Assembly: GCA_963736455.1 (NCBI GenBank)
Contig: CAVTON010000001.1
Location: 620,001-684,000 of the forward strand
Origin: DAHUXD01 sp963736455
Lineage (GTDB): Bacteria > Acidobacteriota > Thermoanaerobaculia > UBA5066 > Gp7-AA6
DNA: 64,000 nucleotides
Reading direction: 5' to 3'
The position numbers were made by a program, and so were the translations under genes. Below, one piece after another: positions 28,820-38,695 of this stretch. Under the pieces are notes generated by a model. The model was given only the letters and a program-made list of their open reading frames with translations, was not told the origin of the DNA and searched no databases. Positions within the stretch are counted from its first letter, which is position 1, and every line of letters starts with the position of its first letter.

Positions 28820-30039
28820 GCCGACTCGCCCTTCCTTCGCGGCGTTCCCTCGCCGCGGCCCCGCGCGCGCAGGACCTCGTCGAGGTCCTTGTCGCCTCGC
28901 CCGGAGAGGTTCACGAGAATCCACGCCGAGCGCGGAAGGCGCCGCGCGAGCTTCCGGGTGAAGGCGATCGCGTGCGCGGACTCGAGCGCCGGGAGGATCC
29001 CCTCCGTCTCGGACAGCAGCGCGAAGGCCTCCAGGGCCTCCGCGTCCGAGACCCTCCCGTAGACCACTCGCCCGGAGTCGTGGAGCGCCGCGTGCTCGGG
29101 GCCCACGGCCGGATAGTCGAGGCCGGCCGAGATCGAATGCGTCGGAAGAATCTGCCCGTCCTCGTCCTGGAGCAGGATCGTGCGCGTTCCATGCAGGACG
29201 CCGACGGCTCCGCCGGAGAAGCGCGCGGCATGATCGCCCGGCGCGGGACCGCGGCCGCCGGCCTCGATGCCAAAGAGCGCGACCCGCGAAGAGAGGTAGG
29301 CCGAGAACAGGCCGATCGCGTTCGATCCGCCGCCCACGCAGGCCACGGCGGCGCGTGGATCCCGTCCCGCGAGCCGGCGGAACTGGGCGCGCGCCTCGCG
29401 GCCGATGACCGACTGGAACTCGCGAACGATCGAGGGATAGGGATGCGGCCCGAGCGCGGAGCCGAGGACGTAGTGCGTGGTCGCCACGTTCTCGGTCCAG
29501 TCGCGCATGGCCTCGTTGATGGCGTCCTTGAGGGTCTTCGACCCCGAGTCGACGCCGACGATCTCGGCCCCGAGCAGGCGCATGCGCGCCACGTTCGGCG
29601 ACTGGCGCGCCATGTCGGTCACGCCCATGTAGACGCGGCACGGGATGCCGAGCTTGGCCGCGGCCGCCGCCGTCGCGACGCCGTGCTGGCCGGCGCCGGT
29701 CTCCGCGACGACGCGCGACTTGCCCATCCGGCGAGCGAGGAGGACCTGGCCGAGGGCGTTGTTCAACTTGTGCGCCCCGGTGTGAAGCAGGTCTTCGCGC
29801 TTCAGGGCGATCCGGGCGCCGCCGCAGCGCTTCGTCAGGCGATCGGCGAACGTCAGCGGCGTCGGACGCCCGGCATAGCTTCGCAGCAGCTCGCCGAGCT
29901 CCCGGCGGAATCCGCGATCCGAGATCCAGCGCCGAAACGCCTCGTCGAGCTCGGAGAGCGGCGCCATGAGCGTTTCCGGCGCGAACCGGCCGCCGTACTC
30001 GCCGAAGTAGCCTCGCCGGCGGTCACCCCGCCTGGCCAT
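28816..30039 (-). CDS. trpB: Tryptophan synthase beta chain
   Basis: PLP enzyme joining indole and serine to make tryptophan. 407 residues. The PLP Lys is in REDLLHTGAHKLNNALGQ; the phosphate loop is VGGGSNAIGLF; the Glu-containing ETGAGQHGVATA and the TrpB1-type GQILPTHSISAGLDYP are present. The N-terminus GYFGEYGGRFAPETLM is typical of the TrpA-dependent enzyme. It overlaps trpF by 17 bases and trpA by 4. Confidence 0.97.
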   Translation of the reverse strand: MARRGDRRRGYFGEYGGRFAPETLMAPLSELDEAFRRWISDRGFRRELGELLRSYAGRPTPLTFADRLTKRCGGARIALKREDLLHTGAHKLNNALGQVLLARRMGKSRVVAETGAGQHGVATAAAAAKLGIPCRVYMGVTDMARQSPNVARMRLLGAEIVGVDSGSKTLKDAINEAMRDWTENVATTHYVLGSALGPHPYPSIVREFQSVIGREARAQFRRLAGRDPRAAVACVGGGSNAIGLFSAYLSSRVALFGIEAGGRGPAPGDHAARFSGGAVGVLHGTRTILLQDEDGQILPTHSISAGLDYPAVGPEHAALHDSGRVVYGRVSDAEALEAFALLSETEGILPALESAHAIAFTRKLARRLPRSAWILVNLSGRGDKDLDEVLRARGRGEGTPRRKGESA

Positions 30040-30640
30040 CGGCCTCCCTTACGGCGGAGAAGAATCGCTCGAGCTCGCCGTGGTCCTTGACGCCGGGAGC
30101 GCTCTCGACCCCGGACGCGACGTCCACGCCGGCCGGGCGCAGACGGCGGATCACCTCGCCCACCGTCTCCGAGGTCAGGCCGCCGGCGACGAGAACCGGC
30201 ACGGGCCAGCTCGCCTCTTCGACGAGCGAGGGATCGATCCGCGCGCCCGATCCTTCGCTCGCGTCGAGCAGGAGCGCGTGACAGCGAACGAGGATCTCGT
30301 GGCGGGGAATCGCGAAGCCTTCGGCCGACGGGCGCGCGACCGCGATGACGGGGACGGGAGCCGCCTCGATCGCCTCCTCGGTCAGCCGCCCGTGAAGCTG
30401 CACGAGGTCGAGGCCCACGACGACGACGGTGTTCGCGACGACCGACGGGTCCTCGCCCGCGAAGACGCCGACCTTGAGCATCCCGGGCGAGCAGGCGGCC
30501 GAGAGCTCGCGGGCCGCCTCCGGCGTCACGCGGCGCGGCGAGGACGGAACGAAGTTGAATCCCGCATACGCCGCCCCGAGCCGGCAGATCGCCGCGACGT
30601 CCTCGGCCCGCGTCAGCCCGCAGATCTTGATCGCGGTCAT
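30023..30640 (-). CDS. trpF: Phosphoribosylanthranilate isomerase
   Basis: Isomerises phosphoribosylanthranilate to CdRP. 205 residues, a TIM barrel beginning IKICGLTRAEDV with the catalytic Cys. A central DLVQLHGRLTEE motif and the catalytic Asp/phosphate site PAGVDVASGVESAPGVKD follow. The ATG overlaps the trpC stop. Confidence 0.95.
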   Translation of the reverse strand: MTAIKICGLTRAEDVAAICRLGAAYAGFNFVPSSPRRVTPEAARELSAACSPGMLKVGVFAGEDPSVVANTVVVVGLDLVQLHGRLTEEAIEAAPVPVIAVARPSAEGFAIPRHEILVRCHALLLDASEGSGARIDPSLVEEASWPVPVLVAGGLTSETVGEVIRRLRPAGVDVASGVESAPGVKDHGELERFFSAVREADGQAG

Positions 30641-31404
30641 CGCTGCAGGTCCCGCAGCTCCTGCTCCGGATCCTCGGAACGCAGGAGCGTCTCGCCCACG
30701 AGGAATGCGTCGTAGCCGGCGGCGGCGAGCCGCTCGACGTCCTGCCGGGTCCGGATCCCGCTCTCGGCCAGCCGCACCGGGCCGGCGGGAATCTCGCGGG
30801 CCATCGCGTCGATCGAGCCGAGGTCCGTCTGGAAGGTGGCGAGATCCCGCGAGTTGACGCCGACGACGTCCGGTCCGAGGTCGGCCGCCTTCCGGATCTC
30901 GAGCGCTCCGTGCGCCTCGACGACGGTCGCGAGGCCGCGCTCCCTCGCGGCGGCGTGCAGGCGCCGGAGCTCGTCGTCGCCGAGGGCTCGAACGATCAGC
31001 AGGATGGCGTCGGCGCCGAGCGAGACGGCGAAGTCCAGCTGGCGCGGGTCGAAGAAGAAGTCCTTCATCAGGACGGGCAACCCCGACATCGACTTGATGC
31101 GCGGCAGCCAGTCGGGCTTGCCCCCGAAGTGGTCCTCCTCCGTCACGACGGAGATCGCGGCGGCATGGCCGCGACGATAGATGAGCGCGAAGCTCTCGAC
31201 CTTGGTCTCGGGGCTCGTCAGGATCTCGCCCGCCGACGGCGACTTCGCCTTGAACTCCGCGATGATCCGCGTCCCGGGACGCCGGAGCGAGCCGGCGAAT
31301 GCCGCACCGTCGACGGACCGCGCCGCGGCTGTGCCCGGAGCGTACTCTCCGCGCGAAAGTCGCGTCTGTTTCGACGCAAGGATCTCCGTCAGGACGTTGC
31401 TCAT
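30637..31404 (-). CDS. trpC: Indole-3-glycerol phosphate synthase
   Basis: Ring closure of CdRP to indole-3-glycerol phosphate. 255 residues. Conserved features are IIAEFKAKSPSAGEI, PVLMKDFFFDPRQL, the GVNSRDLATFQTD catalytic strand and AESGIRTRQDVERL. It is monofunctional, since trpF is separate. ATGA overlaps link it to both neighbours. Confidence 0.95.
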   Translation of the reverse strand: MSNVLTEILASKQTRLSRGEYAPGTAAARSVDGAAFAGSLRRPGTRIIAEFKAKSPSAGEILTSPETKVESFALIYRRGHAAAISVVTEEDHFGGKPDWLPRIKSMSGLPVLMKDFFFDPRQLDFAVSLGADAILLIVRALGDDELRRLHAAARERGLATVVEAHGALEIRKAADLGPDVVGVNSRDLATFQTDLGSIDAMAREIPAGPVRLAESGIRTRQDVERLAAAGYDAFLVGETLLRSEDPEQELRDLQR

Positions 31405-32419
31405 GCCGCGCGCGAAGCCTCCCGGAGCCGCTCGAAGACGCGGCCGGCCTCTCCGCCGTCGATCGACCGGCGAGCCTCCTCGTATCCGTCGCGAACGTCC
31501 GCGGCCCGTCCCTCGACGACGAGGGCGACGGCGGCGTTCGTCAGCACCGTTTCCCTCCGAGGACCCGGCTCGCCATCGAGCAGCCGCGCGAGAAGGGCCG
31601 CGTTTTCCGACGCGTCGCCGCCCCGCAGGTCGTCCAGGGCGACGGGCGACTGGCGCAGCTCGCCCGGATCGAAGGTCCAGGGCCGGGTCCCGCCGTCGCG
31701 CACCTCGACTCCGGAAGCCGCCGATCCCGGGACCAGCTCGTCGAGCCCGGCCTCGCTATGGAACACGATGGCGCGCTCGGTGCCGAGCGACGCGAGCGCG
31801 TCGGCGAGCAGCCGCACGAGGTCGGCCCGGCCCACGCCGATGAGTTGCCGCGTCGCCCCCGCGGGATTCGCCAGCGGACCGAGCGCGTTGAAGATCGTCC
31901 GGATCCCGAGCTCGCGCCGCACGGTTCCGAGCTCGCGCATGGCGGGATGGAAGCTCGGGGCGAAGAGAAAAGCGAGACCGACCTCGTCGAGGATCCGGCC
32001 GGCCGACGACGGCTCGAGGTCCACCCGCACGCCGCTCGCCTCGAGCACGTCGGCCGATCCCACGCGGGAGGAGATCGACCGGTTGCCGTGCTTGGCGACG
32101 GCGGCCCCGGCCCCGGCCGCGACGACGGCGGCGGCGGTCGAGACGTTGAAGAGATCGCGGCCGAGCCCGCCCGGGCCGCACGTGTCGAGCAGCGGCGCGC
32201 GGCGGCTCGCGACATGGCGCATACGTCCCCGCAGCGCCGCCGCGGCTCCGGCGATCTCCTCCGCGGTCTCGCCGCGCGCGGCGATCCCGAGCAGGATCGC
32301 GCCCTTCTGCGCCTCGGTCGCGCCGCCGTCCATCAGGTCGCCGAAGGCCGCCTCGGCCAGGGGCCGCGGCAGGGAGCTCCGCTCGGCCACGACCCGGAGG
32401 GCCTCGGCGATCGCCGGCG

Positions 32420-32423
<4 letters not shown>
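31401..32423 (-). CDS. trpD: Anthranilate phosphoribosyltransferase
   Basis: Transfers phosphoribose from PRPP to anthranilate. 340 residues. FNVSTAAAVVAAGAG, VAKHGNRSISSRVGSADVLE and FLFAPSFHPAMR are canonical. The PRPP loop that is usually GTGGD reads TCGPGGLGRD here, a visible departure that keeps the glycine-rich character. It is joined by 4-base overlaps to trpG and trpC. Confidence 0.95.
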
Positions 32424-32988
<565 letters not shown>

Positions 32989-32992
<4 letters not shown>

Positions 32993-34494
32993 GCGACCTC
33001 CGCCCCGAACCATTCGCGCGCGAGGTCGATCGCGCGGAAGAGGGCCGCGGCCTTGGACTCGGCCTCGGCGTACTCCTTCTCCGGGATGGAATCGGCGACG
33101 ATGCCCGCGCCGGCCTGGATGCGCCAGAGGCCGTTCTCGACGACGGCCGTGCGGATCGCGATGGCGAGGTCGCAGTCTCCCGCCGCATCGAGATATCCGA
33201 CCGCGCCGCCGTAGACTCCGCGCCGGAACGCCTCGAGCCGGTCGATCCACTCCATCGCGCGGATCTTCGGGGCCCCGGTGAGGGTTCCGGCCGGAAAACA
33301 GGCGCCGATCGCGTCCGAAGCCGTTCGCCCGCTCGCCAGCCGGCCGCGGACCTCCGAGACGAGATGCTGGACGTGCGAGAACTTCTCGACGGCGGCGTAT
33401 CGCGAGACCTCCACGCTCCCGATCTCGGACACGCGCCCCAGGTCGTTGCGCGCGAGATCCACGAGCATGACGTGCTCGGCGCGCTCCTTCGGGTCCGCGA
33501 CGAGCGCCTCGGCGAGCCTCCCGTCCTCCGCGGGATTGGCGCCGCGCGGAATCGTGCCGGCGATCGGGCGCGTCTCGACTTCGCCGGCGCGACAGCGGAC
33601 GAGCATCTCCGGCGACGATCCGAGAATGCTCGCCTCCCGCGTCTCGAGATAGTAGAGATACGGCGAGGGGTTCAAGGCCCGCAGGGCCCGATACACGTCG
33701 AACGGATCGATCGCGAGGCGAGCCGTCCAGCGCTGAGAGAGAACGCACTGGTACACCTCGCCGGACGCGATCGCCTCCTGGACGGCGGCGACGGCTTCGA
33801 GAAAGCGCTCGCGGGGCATCGCGGGCGCAAAACGCGTCTCGCCGGCGGCCGGGGACGCGCCGGCGTCCCGACGCGCGGGGCCGCGGTCAGCGAACGTGAG
33901 CGCTTCGAGCCGATCGAGCCGCTCGATCGCGCGGCCGGCTTCCGCCGCCGCGTCCGCCGACTTCGTCAGATCGATGGTCGTCAGGAGGCAGAGCCGCTGC
34001 CGCGGGTGATCGAAGGCCGCGACCGCCTCGAACAGCAGGAACAGGCCGTCGGGGATCGCCCCCTCGCGGCGGTGTCCGTCCGGGATCTCCTCGAAGACCC
34101 GGACGGCGTCGTACGAGAGGAATCCCACCGCGCCTCTGGCGAGAGGCGGGAGCTCCGGATCGGCGTGGAACGGCTCGCGGCGCACCCGCCGCTCCAGGGA
34201 AGCCAGGGGCGGGCCCTCGATCGCCTCGGTCTTCCCGTCTCGTTCGATCCGGCCGACGCCGTCACAGAGCGTCCAGCGGGCGGCCGGCCCGGAGCCGAGA
34301 AACGTGTAGCGCGCGAGCGCCTCTCCTCCTTCGACGCTCTCGAGGAGAAACGACTCCTGGCCCGACGCGCGCATCTTCGAGAAGAGCATCACGGGAGTCA
34401 GCCGGTCCGACGGAAAGACACGCGCCACCGGCACGCAGGCGCCCGGCACCGCCTTCGCGAGGAAGCGTTCCCGTTCCGCGGACCGGTTCATCAT
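32989..34494 (-). CDS. trpE: Anthranilate synthase component I
   Basis: Converts chorismate and ammonia to anthranilate, the committed step. 501 residues, ATG 34494 overlapping the aroDE stop. The N-terminal FLLESVEGGEALARYTFLGS carries the LLES motif that binds tryptophan for feedback inhibition. The catalytic C-terminal half has TRPIAGTIPRGANP, LVDLARNDLGRV and PAGTLTGAPKIRAMEWI. Both allosteric and attenuation control therefore appear to act on this step. Confidence 0.97.
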
Positions 34495-35969
34495 CGCGGA
34501 AAGCCGCTCCGGAGGATCGCCGTCACCTCTTCGGTCGAGACGCGCTCGACCCCGAAGAGCTGCGCCTGGCGCACCGCCTGGACGACGAACATGCGCAGTC
34601 CATCCACGGTCGGGCACTTCGCCGCGCGCGCGGCCCGGATCGTCGAGGTCTCGCGTCCGTCGCGGCGATAGACGCAGTCGAAGACGAGCGGCTTGCCCTC
34701 GAAGAGAGACGGAGGCAGGGCGGGCGGGTCGTCGTCCTTCCAGCCCACCGGCGTCGCGTTGACGTAGAGGTCGGCCTCGCTCGACGCGAGATCGTCCCAG
34801 GCGAGCGAGTCCACGCCCAGCGCCGACGCGACGCGATCCGCCTCGGTGTTCCGCCTCGCTGCGATCGTCACCTCGTAGCCCAGTCGGCGCGCCGCGACGG
34901 TCGCCGCCCGCGCGGCTCCCCCCGCCCCCACGACGACCGCGCTGCGTCCCTCTCCCGTGTCGTGGTCGGCCAGCGGGTCGAAGACGCCGTCCACGTCGGT
35001 GTTCTCGGCCCTCCAGCCTCCGCGGCCCCGCACGAGCGTGTTGGCCGCACCGATCGCCCGCACGTCCTCCGAAGGCCGGCCGGCGCGGGCCGCGGCGAGC
35101 TTCCACGGCTGCGTCACGGCGAAGCCGCGAAACGGCGGATCGTGGTCGATCTCGTGCGGCCTCTCGCGGTCGAAGTCGGCGACCTGGAGCGGCAGGTAGA
35201 GGTACGGCAGGCCTCGGGCCCGAAAGAGCGCGTTGTGCAGCCGCGGGGAGAGCGAGCGCGCCGTGCTGCCCGCCACGACGCCGAAGAGCGCCTCGATCGG
35301 ACGCGGCCGGTCCACCTCGTAGACCTCGAGGAGATCCCCGATCGGAATCTGACCCGGCGCCGTGTCCCGCTCGACCGGACCGTAGACCAGCGAGGCCCCG
35401 AAGAGCGCCGAGAGGATGCGGCCCGGCGCGCTCGCCGGCCCCATCGGGAAGATCGCCGTGCGGCCGTCGGCGTGACGGCGCTGGAGGTCGCCCACGCCGA
35501 GCGCGGCCTCGAGATCGCCGGTTCCGGCCACGAGCTTGCAGGCGCGGGCACCGGTCTCCCGCATCGCCTGGAGCTTCGTCTCCCAGTCGGTCGGCAGGGA
35601 AAACGGCGAGTGGTGCGAGACGAGGATCCGCGCGCGATCGGGGAACACGTCGCGATCGCCGAGCAGCCCCCGATCGAGCTCGACGTCCACGGTCGCTCCG
35701 GCGCCATAGGCCTCCTCGACGAGGCGCCGGTACTCCTCGGCCGAGCCCGAAAAACGTCCGCCCTCCGAAAGCGAGCGCCACGTCAGGATCGCCGGGCGCG
35801 GATCGAGCGCGGCGAGCGCCGAGGCGGGGATGGGCCTCTCGGCCAGATCCATCCGGAACTCGATCGCGTTCGCGCCGGCGGGGACTCGCTCGACCAGGCG
35901 CTCCGCCTCCGCGGCGTCTTTCGGCGCCAGCGACGCGATCCGTGCCGGAATCGGAAGAGTCTTCTCCAT
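34491..35969 (-). CDS. aroDE: Bifunctional 3-dehydroquinate dehydratase / shikimate dehydrogenase
   Basis: Two shikimate-pathway steps in one chain, feeding chorismate to TrpE. 492 residues from ATG 35969. The N-terminal type I dehydratase (1-210) has the substrate Glu in ANAIEFRMDL, His in ILVSHHSPFSLP and Schiff-base Lys in ACKLVAGTGD. The C-terminal dehydrogenase (220-490) has GSTARSLSPRLHNALFR, Lys in VTQPWKLAAARAG, GAANTLVRGRGGW with NTDVDG, and the NADP loop VVGAGGAARAA. An alternative start at 36011 would place the trp terminator inside the gene. It is the first structural gene of the trp operon. Confidence 0.95.
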   Translation of the reverse strand: MEKTLPIPARIASLAPKDAAEAERLVERVPAGANAIEFRMDLAERPIPASALAALDPRPAILTWRSLSEGGRFSGSAEEYRRLVEEAYGAGATVDVELDRGLLGDRDVFPDRARILVSHHSPFSLPTDWETKLQAMRETGARACKLVAGTGDLEAALGVGDLQRRHADGRTAIFPMGPASAPGRILSALFGASLVYGPVERDTAPGQIPIGDLLEVYEVDRPRPIEALFGVVAGSTARSLSPRLHNALFRARGLPYLYLPLQVADFDRERPHEIDHDPPFRGFAVTQPWKLAAARAGRPSEDVRAIGAANTLVRGRGGWRAENTDVDGVFDPLADHDTGEGRSAVVVGAGGAARAATVAARRLGYEVTIAARRNTEADRVASALGVDSLAWDDLASSEADLYVNATPVGWKDDDPPALPPSLFEGKPLVFDCVYRRDGRETSTIRAARAAKCPTVDGLRMFVVQAVRQAQLFGVERVSTEEVTAILRSGFPR

Positions 35970-35975
35970 CAAATC

Positions 35976-36007
35976 AAAAACCCCCGAGCCCATCCGGGCC
36001 GGGGGTT
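35976..36007 (-). terminator. Intrinsic terminator of the trp attenuator
   Basis: On the minus strand AACCCCCG-GCCC, loop GGAT, then GGGC-T-CGGGGGTT makes a 12-pair stem with one bulged base, followed by five T (35980-35976). It lies 7 bases before the aroDE ATG and after the leader peptide, so it would stop transcription before the first structural gene. Confidence 0.92.
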
Positions 36008-36097
36008 CCATCTGGTTCGCTTCTCGTTCGCCCCGGCCGGGTGTGTCGGCAGGGCGTGCGCCGCCCTACCGGAAATCCTCCCGCCACCACCAGCCGG
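35976..36097 (-). promoter_or_regulatory. Ribosome-mediated trp attenuator (segments 1-4)
   Basis: Four mutually exclusive RNA segments can be read. Segment 1, CCGGCTGG (36097-36090), overlaps the first Trp codon. It pairs with segment 2, GGCCGGGG region (36040-36031), over 8 positions with one G-U. Segment 2 also pairs perfectly over 8 bases with segment 3, CCCCGGCC (36004-35997), which is the 5' arm of the terminator; segment 4 is its 3' arm. Stalling at the Trp codons would free segment 2 to form the antiterminator; translation to the leader stop would allow termination. A smaller hairpin AGGGCG/CGCCCT lies just after the leader stop. Confidence 0.88.
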
Positions 36098-36116
36098 AAC
36101 GACGAACGTTCTTCAT
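36066..36116 (-). CDS. trpL: trp operon leader peptide with three consecutive Trp codons
   Basis: A 16-residue peptide, MKNVRRSGWWWREDFR, followed by TAG. The three adjacent TGG codons (36092-36084) are the charging sensor of a trp attenuator. The ATG overlaps the stop of the upstream hypothetical gene (ATGA). There is no Shine-Dalgarno; the promoter spacing suggests a leaderless transcript, or coupling to upstream translation when read through. The distance from the stop to the terminator is about 60 bases, enough for the antiterminator. Confidence 0.92.
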   Translation of the reverse strand: MKNVRRSGWWWREDFR

Positions 36117-37285
36117 CGCGGCGCCATCATCCCGCCCGGGTCTGGCGCTGTCAAGGCCGCGGCCGCCGACGGCTCGAAAGCGGAAGCTCGGAAGCACAGG
36201 GGCAAGACCGGCGTCGTGGGCGGCCGGTCGATCGGCCCCTCGAAACGAAGTACGACCCCGGCCTTGCCGGCGCTGTAGGAGTAGAACTCTCCCGGACATA
36301 CGGTGGACGTCGGTTCCACGAGTTTCGCCGGCCAACGGCCGCCGGACGCCGCCTGGTCTGAGCGCAGCTGAAGAATTTTCAGAGTCATCTCGCGGGCGAC
36401 CTCCACGCGGCCAGCCCGACGGAGAACGGACGTGACGAGGAGGAACCCCTCATCGTGACGCGCGGCGTCACCCGAGGAGCGCTCCCCAGAATCCCGGTCG
36501 GCGAATTCGACTTTTGCAGGTTTCCAGAGCTCGCCGTCCGACATCGCCGCCAATTCGCACGGACCGGCCACTCGCACGGAGTCAGCCACCGATCTCAGGA
36601 ACTGCTGTTGCTCGTCGTCCGTGGAGTCCCCCGCCGTCGGCAAGGCCTCCAAAACTCCTTCCCACGGAGTCCGCTCCGCAAGCCGACGCTGCCAACGACC
36701 AGATGGATTCTTGACCTTTCGAAGAACGCCCGCCTGGAGTTTCTGGATGTCCGAGGCTTGGCTCTGTGACCAAATGGTCGTCGTCGCCGCAATCGGACGG
36801 GTGAGAGACCAGCTCGCCTCGAGCGCCCTTTCGGCGTCGACGAGGTTGCCCTCATGCTCGTTCATCAGGACCGCCGCAAGCAGTACTTTCTCGAGCAACT
36901 CCGTCGGACCGCTGATCGAGACCGGGAGGTCACCGTCGATCTTTTTGCCCCAGTCCGGGTCTTGCTTTTCGAGCCCCGAAGCGAGCCTCGCGATGGAAAT
37001 CGCGTGATCGATGAGGTACTTCCGGAGAGTGGCTGGAGGCTCGGTAATCTCATCCGATTCGTGCTCGACTTGGCTTTTCAGCCAGGCGGACAGGCCCATT
37101 TGTCGAAAAGAATCGAAGTCCGTCAACTTCGGCGGCGACGCATCGGAAGACTCGCCGTCGAAAACGATCCCGAGCTCGCCGCTGTATTGCACGACAGCGT
37201 CAGCGGCGGCGTTGCGCCCGGACCCTGCCGGCTCCGGGGAAAACAACCTCATGAGAAAAAGGGCGCCGAGAAGCCCGAGCATCAC
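36113..37285 (-). CDS. Membrane-anchored protein of unknown function
   Basis: 390 residues. A short hydrophobic start (MLGLLGALFLMRLF) looks like a membrane anchor or uncleaved signal. The rest is soluble and mostly helical (residues 60-230), with a C-terminal region typical of small secreted or substrate proteins (CPGEFYSYSAGKAGVVLRFEGP). Base composition is somewhat less GC-rich than cysS or trp genes. It overlaps the trp leader start by 4 bases and follows cysS by 9 bases. Not recognised. Confidence 0.65.
   Translation of the reverse strand: MMLGLLGALFLMRLFSPEPAGSGRNAAADAVVQYSGELGIVFDGESSDASPPKLTDFDSFRQMGLSAWLKSQVEHESDEITEPPATLRKYLIDHAISIARLASGLEKQDPDWGKKIDGDLPVSISGPTELLEKVLLAAVLMNEHEGNLVDAERALEASWSLTRPIAATTTIWSQSQASDIQKLQAGVLRKVKNPSGRWQRRLAERTPWEGVLEALPTAGDSTDDEQQQFLRSVADSVRVAGPCELAAMSDGELWKPAKVEFADRDSGERSSGDAARHDEGFLLVTSVLRRAGRVEVAREMTLKILQLRSDQAASGGRWPAKLVEPTSTVCPGEFYSYSAGKAGVVLRFEGPIDRPPTTPVLPLCFRASAFEPSAAAALTAPDPGGMMAPR
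36126..36154 (-). promoter_or_regulatory. Probable sigma-70 promoter of the trp operon
   Basis: TTGACA (36154-36149), an exact consensus -35, a 17-base spacer, and GATGAT (36131-36126) as a 4-of-6 match to the -10. The -10 ends 9 bases before the trpL ATG, so the RNA would begin within a few bases of the start codon. The promoter lies inside the 3' end of the upstream gene. Confidence 0.72.
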
Positions 37286-37294
37286 CCGGAAATT

Positions 37295-38695
37295 CTACTT
37301 CCGCTTCCACCTCGTGCCCGCGGGCCCATCCTCGAGGAGGATCCCCTTCGCGGCCAGCTCGTCGCGGATCCGGTCGGCCTCGGCGAAGTCGCGGCGCTTG
37401 CGAGCCGCGAGGCGGTCGGCGATCCTGGACTCGATCTCGGCGGGCAGCACGTCGTCCTTCGCGGGAAGGATCCCGAGGACGGCATCCGCCCTCCGGACCG
37501 CGGCGGCCGCGGCGGCGGCGCTGGGGCCGTCGAGCGAGCCCTCGACCTGCGCCGCATTCACGTCGCGCAGGAACGTGAAGAGCGCCCCGAGCGCCGCGGC
37601 CGTGTTCAGGTCGTCGTCGAGCGCGGCGGCGAACTCGGCCGAGAACTGCGCCGCGCGCTCCGTGGCCCCATACGCGCCGGACTTCGGAGCGGCGGTTCGC
37701 GCGGCGTCGTCGAGCCGGGCGACGGCGGACCGGATCCGCTCGACCGCGGACGCGGCGCCCGTCAGCGCCTCCCAGGTGAAGTTGAGCTTCTTGCGGTACG
37801 GAACCGACAGGAACAGGTAGCGGACGGCGGTCGGGTCGTCGCGCCGGGCGAGCACGTCCTCGAGCGTGAAGAAATTGCCCTTGGACTTCGCCATCTTCTC
37901 GCCGTCGACGATGAGGTGCTCGGCGTGCAGCCAGACGTCCACGAAGGGCTGCCCCGTCGCGGCCTCGCTCTGGGCGATCTCGTTCTCGTGGTGCGGAAAG
38001 ATGTTGTCCACCGCGCCCGTGTGCATGTCGAAGTGCTCGCCGAGGTACTTCATGCTCATCGCCGAGCACTCGATGTGCCATCCGGGACGGCCCGGGCCCC
38101 ACGGCGAGGGCCACGACGGCTCGCCGGGCTTGGCCGCCTTCCACAGCACGAAGTCCTTGACGTCCTCTTTCTCGTACTCGTCGTCGGCGACCCGCTCGCC
38201 GCGCCGAGCCTCGGCCAGATCGATCCCCGAGAGCCGGCCGTACGCGGGGAAGGTCGCGATCCGGAAATAGATCGACCCTTCGGACTCATAGGCGTTGCCG
38301 CGCTCGAGGAGCCGGGTCGTGATCTCCAGCATCTCGGGAACGTGGTCGGTCGCGCGCGGGTATTTCTCGGCGCGCTCGAAGCCCAGGCGGTCGATGTCCC
38401 GGAAGAACAGCTCGGCGTACTTCGTCGTGAACTCGCGCAGCGACTGCTTCGCCTCGGTCGCGCCGCGGATCGTCTTGTCGTCGACGTCCGTCAGGTTCAT
38501 GATCTGCGTGACGCGCCACCCCTTCGCCTTCAGGTGGCGGCGGAGCACGTCCTCCCACAGGAAGGTGCGCAGGTTCCCGATGTGGACGACGTTGTAGACG
38601 GTCGGTCCGCACGTATAGAGGCGGACGTGCCCGGCCTCGCGCGGCGCGAAGTCCACGACGTGCCGGCCGAGCGTGTTGAAGACGCGCAGGCTCAC
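37295..38695 (-). CDS. cysS: Cysteinyl-tRNA synthetase
   Basis: Class I synthetase charging tRNA-Cys. 466 residues from GTG 38695, overlapping the def stop. The HIGH-type motif is VVHIGNLRTFLWED and KMSKS is KMAKSKGNF. Zinc ligands are in YTCGPTVYN, HIECSAMS and HHENEIAQSE. The C-terminal anticodon domain ends in a Lys/Arg tail. Confidence 0.96.
   Translation of the reverse strand: MSLRVFNTLGRHVVDFAPREAGHVRLYTCGPTVYNVVHIGNLRTFLWEDVLRRHLKAKGWRVTQIMNLTDVDDKTIRGATEAKQSLREFTTKYAELFFRDIDRLGFERAEKYPRATDHVPEMLEITTRLLERGNAYESEGSIYFRIATFPAYGRLSGIDLAEARRGERVADDEYEKEDVKDFVLWKAAKPGEPSWPSPWGPGRPGWHIECSAMSMKYLGEHFDMHTGAVDNIFPHHENEIAQSEAATGQPFVDVWLHAEHLIVDGEKMAKSKGNFFTLEDVLARRDDPTAVRYLFLSVPYRKKLNFTWEALTGAASAVERIRSAVARLDDAARTAAPKSGAYGATERAAQFSAEFAAALDDDLNTAAALGALFTFLRDVNAAQVEGSLDGPSAAAAAAAVRRADAVLGILPAKDDVLPAEIESRIADRLAARKRRDFAEADRIRDELAAKGILLEDGPAGTRWKRK

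Noticed and set aside
35970..36011. Longer aroDE form starting at 36011
   Set aside because: It would put the attenuator terminator inside the coding region and add residues absent from the family. ATG 35969 begins the normal dehydratase N-terminus.
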